Shown: one piece after another, positions 1 to 6,500 of the stretch
How the letters are laid out: the number at the start of each line of letters is the position of its first letter
How positions within the stretch are numbered: position 1 is the first letter of the stretch
Assembly (NCBI GenBank): GCA_017430155.1
Contig: JAFRNO010000431.1
Coordinates: 1-7,020, forward strand
Length of the DNA: 7,020 nt
Direction: 5' to 3'
Source of the DNA: Kiritimatiellia bacterium
Lineage (GTDB): Bacteria; Verrucomicrobiota; Kiritimatiellia; RFP12; UBA1067
Position numbers and translations under genes: made by a program
The notes under the pieces: generated by a model
The model's database searches: none
Seen by the model: the letters and a program-made list of their open reading frames with translations, nothing else
What the model was told of the DNA's origin: nothing

Positions 1-1305
1 CTCCATCCCGGCTTGCGCGGCCGCCGCCGCGCGCACGTCGCGGCTGATCCGCATCGAGCAGAACTTCGGTCCGCACATGGAGCAGAAATGCGCTTTCTTC
101 ATCGCTGGCCCTCCGAGCGTCCTGTCGTGCATCGCGCGGGCCGACTCCGGATCAAACGCCAGGTTGAACTGGTCTTCCCAGCGGAACTCAAAGCGCGCCT
201 TGCTCATCGCGTTGTCGCGGATCTGGCTGCCGGGAATCCCTTTGGCGAGGTCGGCCGCGTGGGCGGCGATCTTGTAGGCGATGCAGCCGCGGTGCACTTC
301 GTCGCCGTCGGGAAGGCCGAGGTGCTCGGCAGGCGTCACGTAGCAGAGAAGCGACGCGCCGTAGGTGGCCGCCGCCGTCGCGCCGATCGCGCTCACGATG
401 TGGTCGTAGCCGGGCGCGATGTCGGTGACGACCGGACCGAGCACGTAGAACGGCGCGCCCTTGCAGGACGCCTGCTCGCGCTCCATGTTCATCTGGATCT
501 GGTTGAACGGCACGTGGCCCGGCCCCTCCACCATCACCTGCACGCCGCGCGCGCGGCAGCGGTCCACGAGCTCGCCCAACACGTCCAGCTCGCCGAACTG
601 CGCCGCGTCCGAGGCGTCCGCGAGGCAGCCCGGACGCATCCCGTCGCCGAGCGACACGGTCACGTCGTGCGCCGCGAGGATGTCCATCACTTCGTCCCAG
701 CGCGTGTAGAGCGGGTTCTCGGCGTTGTTCTCCATCATCCACTCGGCCATGATGGAGCCGCCGCGGCTCACGATGCCCATCTTGCGCTTCATCGCGGCGG
801 GAATCTGCTTTAGGAGAAGGCCCGCGTGGAGCGTCATGAAGTCGACGCCCTGCTCCGCCTGCTCGCGGATGACGTCGAGGAGGAGCGAGGGGTCCATGTG
901 CGGGATGTCGCCTTTCAGGCGGCTGATCGTCTCGTACACGGGCACGGTGCCGAGGGGCTTGGGCGAGGCGTCGAGCATGCCCTGCCGGATCGCCTTCACG
1001 TCCTCGCCCACGGAGAGGTCCATCACGAAGTCCGCGCCCGCCTTGAGCGCGATCGCGAGCTTCTCCAGCTCGTCGCCCTTTCCGGAATGCGTCACGCTGC
1101 GGCCGAGATTCGCGTTGATCTTCGTCGTGAACATCCGCCCCACGCCCACGGGCTGGCAGTTCGCGTGCGCGGGATTGAGCGGGATCACGGCCGTGCCGTC
1201 CGCCACTGCGGCGCGCACCGTTTCAATGCTGACGTTTTCATCCGACGCGACGGTCTTCATCGCATCGGTCACAAGGCCCTGGCGGGCCGCTTCGAGCTGT
1301 GTCAT
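1..1305 (-). CDS. thiC: Phosphomethylpyrimidine synthase ThiC (3' end cut by window edge)
   Basis: ThiC is a cytoplasmic radical-SAM enzyme that converts 5-aminoimidazole ribotide to HMP phosphate, the pyrimidine half of thiamine. I translated the minus strand from the ATG at 1305-1303; the frame stays open for 435 codons to the left edge, so the stop codon is not seen. Recognisable ThiC blocks, in order, are SRGGS, SLGDGMRPGC, EGPGHVPFNQI (conserved His about residue 264) and, near the end, CSMCGPKFCSM. The last one holds the cluster cysteines C408, C411 and C416 in the unusual C-x2-C-x4-C spacing of this family. Probably only a few residues and the stop are missing. The protein starts MTQLEAARQG and lacks the extra N-terminal region of the roughly 630-residue enterobacterial form, so it is the short type. 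The start is supported by AGGA 7 nt upstream. A TPP riboswitch lies directly in front of the gene. Identity is very secure. Confidence 0.97.
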   Translation of the reverse strand, partial: MTQLEAARQGLVTDAMKTVASDENVSIETVRAAVADGTAVIPLNPAHANCQPVGVGRMFTTKINANLGRSVTHSGKGDELEKLAIALKAGADFVMDLSVGEDVKAIRQGMLDASPKPLGTVPVYETISRLKGDIPHMDPSLLLDVIREQAEQGVDFMTLHAGLLLKQIPAAMKRKMGIVSRGGSIMAEWMMENNAENPLYTRWDEVMDILAAHDVTVSLGDGMRPGCLADASDAAQFGELDVLGELVDRCRARGVQVMVEGPGHVPFNQIQMNMEREQASCKGAPFYVLGPVVTDIAPGYDHIVSAIGATAAATYGASLLCYVTPAEHLGLPDGDEVHRGCIAYKIAAHAADLAKGIPGSQIRDNAMSKARFEFRWEDQFNLAFDPESARAMHDRTLGGPAMKKAHFCSMCGPKFCSMRISRDVRAAAAAQAGME

Positions 1306-1308
1306 CTC

Positions 1309-1395
1309 AACATCCTTTCGCAGGCATTACCCTGTTCAAGTTCACGGGTTTCATCTCAGCACCCGGACACCGTGTCCGGCAGCACCCCGATCGTC
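1309..1395 (-). promoter_or_regulatory. TPP riboswitch (THI element) overlapping the thiC ribosome binding site
   Basis: On the minus strand this leader carries the conserved blocks of the thiamine pyrophosphate aptamer: GGGGTGC (1388-1382), CTGAGA (1359-1354), and an ACCC...GAAC...GGGTAATGCC block (1349-1323), followed by GCGAAAGGA where the usual consensus is GCGAAGGGA. A perfect 8-bp inverted repeat (1363-1370 with 1372-1379) forms the variable P3 arm. A possible closing P1 helix pairs GACGATC (1395-1389) with GGATGTT (1315-1309), with G-U pairs and one mismatch. The AGGA Shine-Dalgarno (1316-1313) lies inside the 3' end of the aptamer. Ligand binding should therefore hide the ribosome binding site directly, giving translational repression without a separate expression platform. 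No terminator hairpin with a U-tract lies between the aptamer and the start codon. The aptamer call is secure; the mechanism is inferred from position. Confidence 0.95.
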
Positions 1396-1405
1396 CACGG
1401 CGGAT

Positions 1406-1414
1406 AGTATACCA
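1406..1414 (-). promoter_or_regulatory. Candidate extended -10 promoter of thiC
   Basis: The minus strand reads TGGTATACT here: a -10 hexamer TATACT (1411-1406), one base from consensus, preceded by a TGn extension. No convincing -35 box is present 16-18 nt upstream, which is tolerated when the TGn motif is present. Transcription would start near 1400, a few bases before the aptamer, leaving almost no leader apart from the riboswitch. It sits 7 bases after the lipoprotein stop codon, so thiC need not depend on the upstream gene. Confidence 0.6.
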
Positions 1415-1421
1415 CAATCCG

Positions 1422-1931
1422 CTATTTCTTGCGTCCTCGGCCGCCACCGCCCTTCGGTGCGCCACCTTTCGGACCACCACCTTTTCCGGAAGGCGCCTTT
1501 CCGGACGCCGGTTTCCGGCTTGGGGGCTGAAGCTGGTTGATGGGGACGCGCTTGGAACCGCTTGAATAGCGCGTCCCTTCGGGCACCCCCACCGAACGCG
1601 CGGGCCCACCATGCCCGCCGTGCGCGCCATGTCCGCCGTGCGCACCATGTCCCCTGTGACCCCGGTCGCCATGGCCATGGCCGTGGCCATGCCCATACGC
1701 CGAAGGGGGCGGCGGACGGTGGTGCGGGTAGCGGGGACCGCCGTAACCAGGATGGTATCCGTCATAGACGGTCATCGTGGAATAGCCCGATACAGGCGTT
1801 GCATAGTAGGCGGGCGCCGTGTTGTAGACAGGCTCGACAGGAGTTACATACCCCATATCGGTTGGCGTCACGCAGCCTGCCAGCAAGCCGCCCAAGCCCA
1901 ACAACAAGAATGTTTGACGTGTGAAGTTCAT
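1422..1931 (-). CDS. Small His/Gly/Lys-rich lipoprotein of unknown function
   Basis: This encodes 169 residues. The N-terminus MNFTRQTFLLLGLGGLLAGC is a classical lipoprotein signal: basic residue, hydrophobic core and a lipobox LAGC with the lipidated cysteine at residue 20. Residues 21-79 are rich in Tyr, Pro, Val and Thr. Residues 80-109 form a His-Gly segment with ten histidines (GHGHGHGHGD, then two GHGAHG units), which could bind divalent metal. Residues about 127-169 are a basic, Gly/Pro/Lys low-complexity tail ending in RGRKK. No enzymatic domain is recognisable. I chose the ATG at 1931-1929 because GAGGTGG lies just upstream and the signal peptide begins correctly there. An in-frame ATG 24 nt further up would put that ribosome site inside the gene. 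A good promoter lies about 36 nt upstream. No hairpin terminator is seen after the stop, so some read-through into thiC is possible. Function is unknown; metal binding is only a composition-based idea. Confidence 0.82.
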   Translation of the reverse strand: MNFTRQTFLLLGLGGLLAGCVTPTDMGYVTPVEPVYNTAPAYYATPVSGYSTMTVYDGYHPGYGGPRYPHHRPPPPSAYGHGHGHGHGDRGHRGHGAHGGHGAHGGHGGPARSVGVPEGTRYSSGSKRVPINQLQPPSRKPASGKAPSGKGGGPKGGAPKGGGGRGRKK

Positions 1932-1966
1932 GAGCCACCTCGCTTTCTCTTTCATGGAGTGAGGAA

Positions 1967-1996
1967 ATTGTACCATCATTTTCTGACTTTTGCCAA
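1967..1996 (-). promoter_or_regulatory. Candidate sigma-70 promoter of the lipoprotein gene
   Basis: The minus strand carries TTGGCA (1996-1991), an 18-nt spacer and TACAAT (1972-1967), with TGG directly before the -10 box. Both hexamers are close to the housekeeping consensus. Transcription would begin near 1960, giving a leader of about 30 nt before the ATG at 1931. It is divergent from the tRNA promoter starting at 2025. Confidence 0.65.
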
Positions 1997-2024
1997 GAAC
2001 TTTCAGAACACGAAAAATCCCCCC

Positions 2025-2053
2025 TTGCGGAGGCGTCGGGATTTTGGTATCAT
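2025..2053 (+). promoter_or_regulatory. Candidate sigma-70 promoter of the tRNA-Leu/tRNA-Tyr unit
   Basis: TTGCGG (2025-2030), a 17-nt spacer and TATCAT (2048-2053), with a TGG extension at 2045-2047. The spacing is ideal and the predicted start, near 2060, is about 14 nt before the tRNA-Leu 5' end. The bases just after the -10 are not obviously a stringent-type GC discriminator. Confidence 0.65.
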
Positions 2054-2073
2054 ATTTGCCGTTTTCACGCCTC

Positions 2074-2158
2074 GCTCGGGTGGTGAAATTGGCAGACACG
2101 CATGCTTGAGGTGCATGTGGAGAGATCCTTGCGGGTTCGAGTCCCGCCCCGAGCACCA
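2074..2158 (+). tRNA. tRNA-Leu (anticodon GAG)
   Basis: This is a class II tRNA, 85 nt including an encoded CCA. The acceptor arm GCTCGGG (2074-2080) pairs with CCCGAGC (2148-2154), followed by discriminator A and CCA (2156-2158). The anticodon stem CATGC/GCATG (2101-2105 with 2113-2117) encloses loop TTGAGGT, giving anticodon GAG at 2108-2110, which reads CUC and CUU leucine codons. A short extra variable arm follows. The T arm GCGGG-TTCGAGT-CCCGC lies at 2131-2147. A73 is the expected leucine identity base. It is first in a two-tRNA transcript. Confidence 0.97.
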
Positions 2159-2161
2159 CGC

Positions 2162-2247
2162 TGTGGGATACTCAAGCGGTCAACGAGGGCAGACTGTAAA
2201 TCTGCTGGCTAACGCCTTCGGTGGTTCGAATCCACCTCCCACAACCA
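2162..2247 (+). tRNA. tRNA-Tyr (anticodon GTA)
   Basis: This is a class II tRNA, 86 nt with an encoded CCA (2245-2247). The acceptor arm TGTGGGA (2162-2168) pairs with TCCCACA (2237-2243); the discriminator is A. The anticodon stem GCAGA/TCTGC (2189-2193 with 2201-2205) encloses CTGTAAA, anticodon GTA at 2196-2198. The variable arm is long (2206-2219) as in bacterial tRNA-Tyr, and the T arm GGTGG-TTCGAAT-CCACC is at 2220-2236. It begins only 3 nt after the tRNA-Leu CCA, so both must be cut from one precursor. An oddity is the terminal pair U1-A72; bacterial tRNA-Tyr normally has G1-C72. Confidence 0.97.
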
Positions 2248-2250
2248 TTC

Positions 2251-2276
2251 AAAAACCCCGCAAAAGCGGGTTTTTT
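2251..2276. terminator. Bidirectional intrinsic terminator between the tRNA unit and the converging operon
   Basis: The hairpin CCCGC-AAAA-GCGGG (2257-2270) is followed by six T on the plus strand (2271-2276) and flanked by five A on the left (2251-2255), which become a U-run on the minus strand. It begins 3 nt after the tRNA-Tyr CCA and lies 40 bp beyond the stop codon of the M20 peptidase gene. One structure can therefore end both transcripts. Confidence 0.88.
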
Positions 2277-2315
2277 CGTGTCCCTAGGGGCATCCGCAGA
2301 ACTTGGCGTGTTCCG

Positions 2316-3473
2316 TCATTTTCCCGTGATGCTGTATTCGGAGAGGAAGAACGACGTCAGGAAACGCGTCACCACGTCGATTGAATCCAATGTCGCCCAC
2401 TCGTCTGCAGCATGCGACCGGCCATGCTCGTGCCCGACGTTGACCACCGGCACGTTGCACGAGACGAAACACCGCGCGTCAGTCGCAAACGGCATGCGCT
2501 CAAGCGGGATTTCCTTCCCGATTTCCGCGGCCATCGCCTTCCTCAGCCGCTGCACGTATGGATTGCCACAGTCGCTTACGCAAGGAGGCGAATAGCGCAC
2601 GACCTCCACCTCGCCGCCCGAAATCTCCTTGATGAGCTGCACGCACTCGTCCTTCGCCTCGGGACGCACCGAACGCAGGTTGAAGTTCACCCACACCTCG
2701 GACGGGATCCGGTTGAGCGCCGTCCCCTCGGACTTGACGATCGTCGGCGTCAGAACGTCCGACCAGTGGTCGGGTCCGTCCGCGAGCGGATGGCGGCGGT
2801 ACCATTCCTTCTTGATCTTCACGACCGCCTCGGAAAGCTGCGTAATCAGGTCCTCGCACGCCCACGGGGCCGAGGAGTGCCCTCCCTGGCCTTTCAACGT
2901 CGCCTTGACCATGAGCTGGCCCTTGGTCGCGTAGCCGATGCAGGCGTAGCGGCTGTCGACCACGATCGCCATCCGGCGCGGACGGTATCCCATCTTCTCC
3001 ACCATCCATGTCGTCGCCAATCCGCCGAGTTCTTCGTCCGCGCCGAAGATGCAGCCGACCGACACGTCCTTGCCGACAAGGGCGCACAATGCCTGCGCGA
3101 CGGCGAGCGCCCCGCCTTTGTCGTCTCCCACGCCGCGCCCCGTGAGTCGCCCGTTGTCGTTGACAACCGCATACTGCCCCTCCCACGACGCCGGCACGAC
3201 GTCGAGGTGCGCCGCGAGGATGTAGTCTTGCACCTTTCCCGGTTTCGTCGCTGCGAAAAGCGTCTCGCGTCCGTTTGCTTCAGTCTCGATGGTGCAGAAC
3301 AGACCCTTTTTCTCAAGATACTCCTTCATTGCGCGCATGGCAACGTTGACCTGCGGGATGTCTGCCGAAGCGCTGGGAATCTCGACCAGTTTCTTCAGGA
3401 ACTCCAAATCGGCGCCCCGGGCGGCAGATGCGCCCAAAACGCCTGCCAAGATGAACATCAGCATGTTTTTCAT
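2316..3473 (-). CDS. Exported M20-family zinc metallopeptidase (ArgE/DapE/carboxypeptidase type)
   Basis: This encodes 385 residues. Members of the M20 family hydrolyse peptide or N-acyl-amino-acid bonds with a two-zinc centre. All expected residues are visible: HLD (H89, with D91), GRGVGDDKGG with metal-bridging D117, the DEE triplet with catalytic E147 and ligand E148, VVDSR with ligand D173, and SHAADEW near the C-terminus with ligand H354. GQGGHSSAP (about 195-202) marks the lid or dimerisation domain inserted between the two halves of the catalytic domain. Residues 1 to about 21 (MKNMLMFILAGVLGASAARG) look like a cleavable signal peptide, so the enzyme probably works outside the cytoplasm, unlike the biosynthetic ArgE and DapE. 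AGGA lies 10 nt before the ATG, a slightly long spacing. It follows the HzsA-like gene by 61 bp on the same strand with no terminator between, suggesting an operon. The substrate cannot be read from the sequence; a dipeptidase or carboxypeptidase is as likely as a deacylase. Confidence 0.92.
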   Translation of the reverse strand: MKNMLMFILAGVLGASAARGADLEFLKKLVEIPSASADIPQVNVAMRAMKEYLEKKGLFCTIETEANGRETLFAATKPGKVQDYILAAHLDVVPASWEGQYAVVNDNGRLTGRGVGDDKGGALAVAQALCALVGKDVSVGCIFGADEELGGLATTWMVEKMGYRPRRMAIVVDSRYACIGYATKGQLMVKATLKGQGGHSSAPWACEDLITQLSEAVVKIKKEWYRRHPLADGPDHWSDVLTPTIVKSEGTALNRIPSEVWVNFNLRSVRPEAKDECVQLIKEISGGEVEVVRYSPPCVSDCGNPYVQRLRKAMAAEIGKEIPLERMPFATDARCFVSCNVPVVNVGHEHGRSHAADEWATLDSIDVVTRFLTSFFLSEYSITGK

Positions 3474-3534
3474 TTTATCGTTTTCCTTTCTTGCGTTTCT
3501 TTCATCAGACCAGTTGAGATTCTCCTCTTGCCCG

Positions 3535-6500
3535 TCATTCGGGGCGGTTGGGGCGGAAGGTATAGTCGCCCCAGAGCGGACAGTTCATGTCGATCCAGCA
3601 CTTGATGGTCTGTTCCTCCTCCGGATCGAGTTTCACGCCCTTGTGGCGCTCGTCCTTGAGCACGTCCCACAGTCGGCTCGCAAACGTGCCGAACGTGTAC
3701 GGCTCCGCCTTGTAGGGCACGCCCCTCTGATACTCGTAGGTGAAGTAGTGGACCGTGCCGCTGTTGAGGAGCGAACGCCAGGAGATGGGGACGCGCTCCT
3801 TGTCGCGCGTTCCCTCCAGCACGAGCCGATGCTTCTTCGCCGCGCTGTGGCAGGAAACGCACCGCCGGTCCAGCACGGGTTGCACCACCTGCTCGTAGCG
3901 GAACGGTCCCGCGCCCCACGGCGGCGGGACCGGCGCCGACGGGGCGCGCTTCATCGCCTTCATCTTCAGGTATGTGAAGTCGGGCGGAATGAGACGGCTC
4001 TCATGGCAGCCAATGCACGAACGGACCTCGCCCGGTTGGAGCTGCACCACCGACCGCATCCGCTGGATTTCGTTGTAATCGCCATCCAGCAGCTGGAAGT
4101 AGAGAACCTTCCCCGACGGCGCGAGGAAGTGCGCGGAGCCGTCCTCCTCCACCGGCACCGTCCCCACCACGCCCTTGGCGATGAACGACGCCCAGCCGAA
4201 CGCGCCTCGCTGCACGTCCGTGGGCGAGGCGTACCAGCGCATGAACGGCGTGTGGTCCGCGCGGTACGTGCCGTCCGGCATCTTGTCGAGCACCGCCGGC
4301 ATCTCCTGACAGATGCGCAGCCATTTGGCCGCGCCGGGCTTCACCTGTCCCTCAAGCCCGCGATAGACGTTCTCCACCACGAACACGCCTTGCCCGGACG
4401 CCTTGAGGTCCGCACGGATCGTGCCGTTCATCACGCGCGGCACGGGACGCGGGGCAAAGAGCGTTGGGCAGATGGTGTCGATGGCGTCGTCCTCGTAGAG
4501 GAGCTCGCGGTTCCCGTAGCGGTCGAGCGCCCAGATGCCGAAGCGGTCTTGCGGCGCCCAGGCCGCGAGCAGCAGGTCGGCGGAGAGCGGAAACGCCTCG
4601 CGGAAGGTGTCCGAAAGGCTCCGCGCGCCCGGACGCGGCACCTCGGGCGTGAGGTTCCGGATCGCGGAGGGGTCGTGCGGCCCCTTCCGCAGGTCGATGA
4701 GGGCGAGCGGACCGTTCAGGTCGCCGAAATGCGAGATCATCGTCGCGCAGAGGTCCTGCGTGCCAGGCATCATCCGCGCGTTGGCGTAGCCTTGCGGGAG
4801 CGCGACGGTGTTACCGTACGTGAGCTCGGGGTACGTGCCGTCCGCGCGGATGGTCCACACGGTGTGTCCGTAGTCCGCCCCCTTGTCCACGTATTCGGAA
4901 CGCGTCCAGAGGATGCGGCCGTCGTCCATTACGCTCGGCGCGAACTCGGAGAGGTTGGCGAACGAGAGCGGACGCACGCCCGTGCCGTCGCGCTCCATGC
5001 GGAACAGGACGGCGGCCTGCGGACGCCAGCAGAGGAAACGCACCTTGCAGCGCGTGGAGATGAACGCGAGCCCGCCGTCCGGCAACGGCGTGGGCCAGTA
5101 GTCGTGGAACGGGCCGTTGTCGCTGAGCTGACGCCTCTTGCCCGTCGCGAGATCCTGTTCCCAGATGCGGAAGTAGTTCGTGGACGCCGTCCGCTCGGCG
5201 TAGTAGAGGCGCGTGGCGTCGAACGAGAGCGCCGGCGTGCGGATCATGCCCTCCCCCGCCGCCGTCAGGAGCGTCGTCTTCGCCGCGTCGGGATCGAGCG
5301 CCCCGCCTTCGCCGCGCGGGATGTCGATGCGGCACACGCCGCCGCCCGGACGCCAGGCGGAATCGAATTGCACGCTGTAGTTGTGCGACGGGTGGAACGG
5401 ATGGCGTTTGCTCACGAGCAGAGAGGATGCCGGTGCAAGCGCGGGATCCGAGAGGAAGAGCTTGCGCTTCGCCGTGCGGAGCCACCAGAGGAATGCGCGC
5501 TCGGCGGCAAAGTCGCCCTTCTGCACCAACGCCGCATGTTCGTCGGCGAACGCGCGGTACGGCGCAAGGTCCATGCCGCGCCGCTCCAGCATCTCGCGGT
5601 AGAGCACAAGCATGCGCACGGCCGGGTCGTAGCGGAAGAGCGTGAGGCGGAACGGACTGCCGTCGGACTGCTCGCGGAACTCCAGGTCCATGCGCGGACC
5701 CAGCGTCCCGCACGCGTCGTCCGGCCGCAAGTCGAGCGTGTACGTCTTCCGCATCAGGGCCGGTTGGAAAAACCGACGCCGCGTGCGCATCTGCGGACTC
5801 GTCATCGCCACCTGCACGTGCGGGCGGGCAACCGTGAGGCTCACCCGGAAACCGCCGTCCGGCGTCACGCCTTCCTGCCGCACGGACCATCCCGCCGGAC
5901 GGAAACACACCGGCCGCCCGCCGTTCGGCGCCCAGCGTCCGCCAATGCCCGCCGTCACGTACACGCCCTTCTGCGCGGCCTCCGGCAACGCGGACAGCGG
6001 CAAGGCGAACTCCACGCGCCCCCGTTCCGCATTGAACACGCCCTTCACCGGCTCGGGCCGTGCGTTCTTCACGTCAAGCCGCGTGAACACGAGTTCGGAT
6101 TCCCCGTGCGCGAGCAACCCGCGCATAGCCGTACCGGGTACGCCCACCACGGAGAGGTTCGCCGAGAAGAAACGCTTGCCTTCAATCGCCACGTAGAGGT
6201 TCCCGCCCGACACGCCCGCCTCGATGGACTGTTCCACGAGCGGCGAGCTGGTCCAGTCCGTGATCCGTCCCACGCGCGCCACGCCGCGCGAGCAGGCGCG
6301 CCACGCCGCATTCGTGCCGTTGCCATCGAGCGCGGGTGCCATCGGTAGGTCGGGCAACGGCAGGATGTCGATTTCCTGGCGCTCCGGCACGATCGCCTCC
6401 GGGTAGCCATGTCCGTGCCGCTGCGTGCGCTCGATGTCCGCCCAGCCTTCCTGCTTGAGCCAGGCCAGCTCCTCGCCGAGCGCCGCGCGTTCAAGGCGAT

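Noticed and set aside
13..813. Plus-strand open frame of 266 codons opposite thiC
   Set aside because: The minus strand encodes ThiC through this whole stretch with all family motifs; the plus-strand product is Arg/His/Ala-rich and has no recognisable domain.
1363..1379. Perfect 8-bp inverted repeat as a terminator or operator
   Set aside because: No T-run follows on either strand and it sits exactly where the TPP aptamer has its variable P3 arm.
1932..2159. N-terminal extension of the lipoprotein frame up to 2159
   Set aside because: It would run antisense across tRNA-Leu and the promoters. The ribosome site and lipoprotein signal fix the start at 1931.
1611..2384. Plus-strand open frame spanning the lipoprotein gene and both tRNAs
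   Set aside because: It reads straight through two tRNA genes and a terminator and has no ribosome site; it cannot be a normal gene.
3289..6348. A very long plus-strand open frame (1019 codons) opposite the HzsA-like gene and the start of the peptidase gene
   Set aside because: Its product is dominated by Arg, His, Val and Ala with no domain, typical of the antisense frame of a GC-rich gene. The minus strand has a coherent protein with haem motifs over the same bases.
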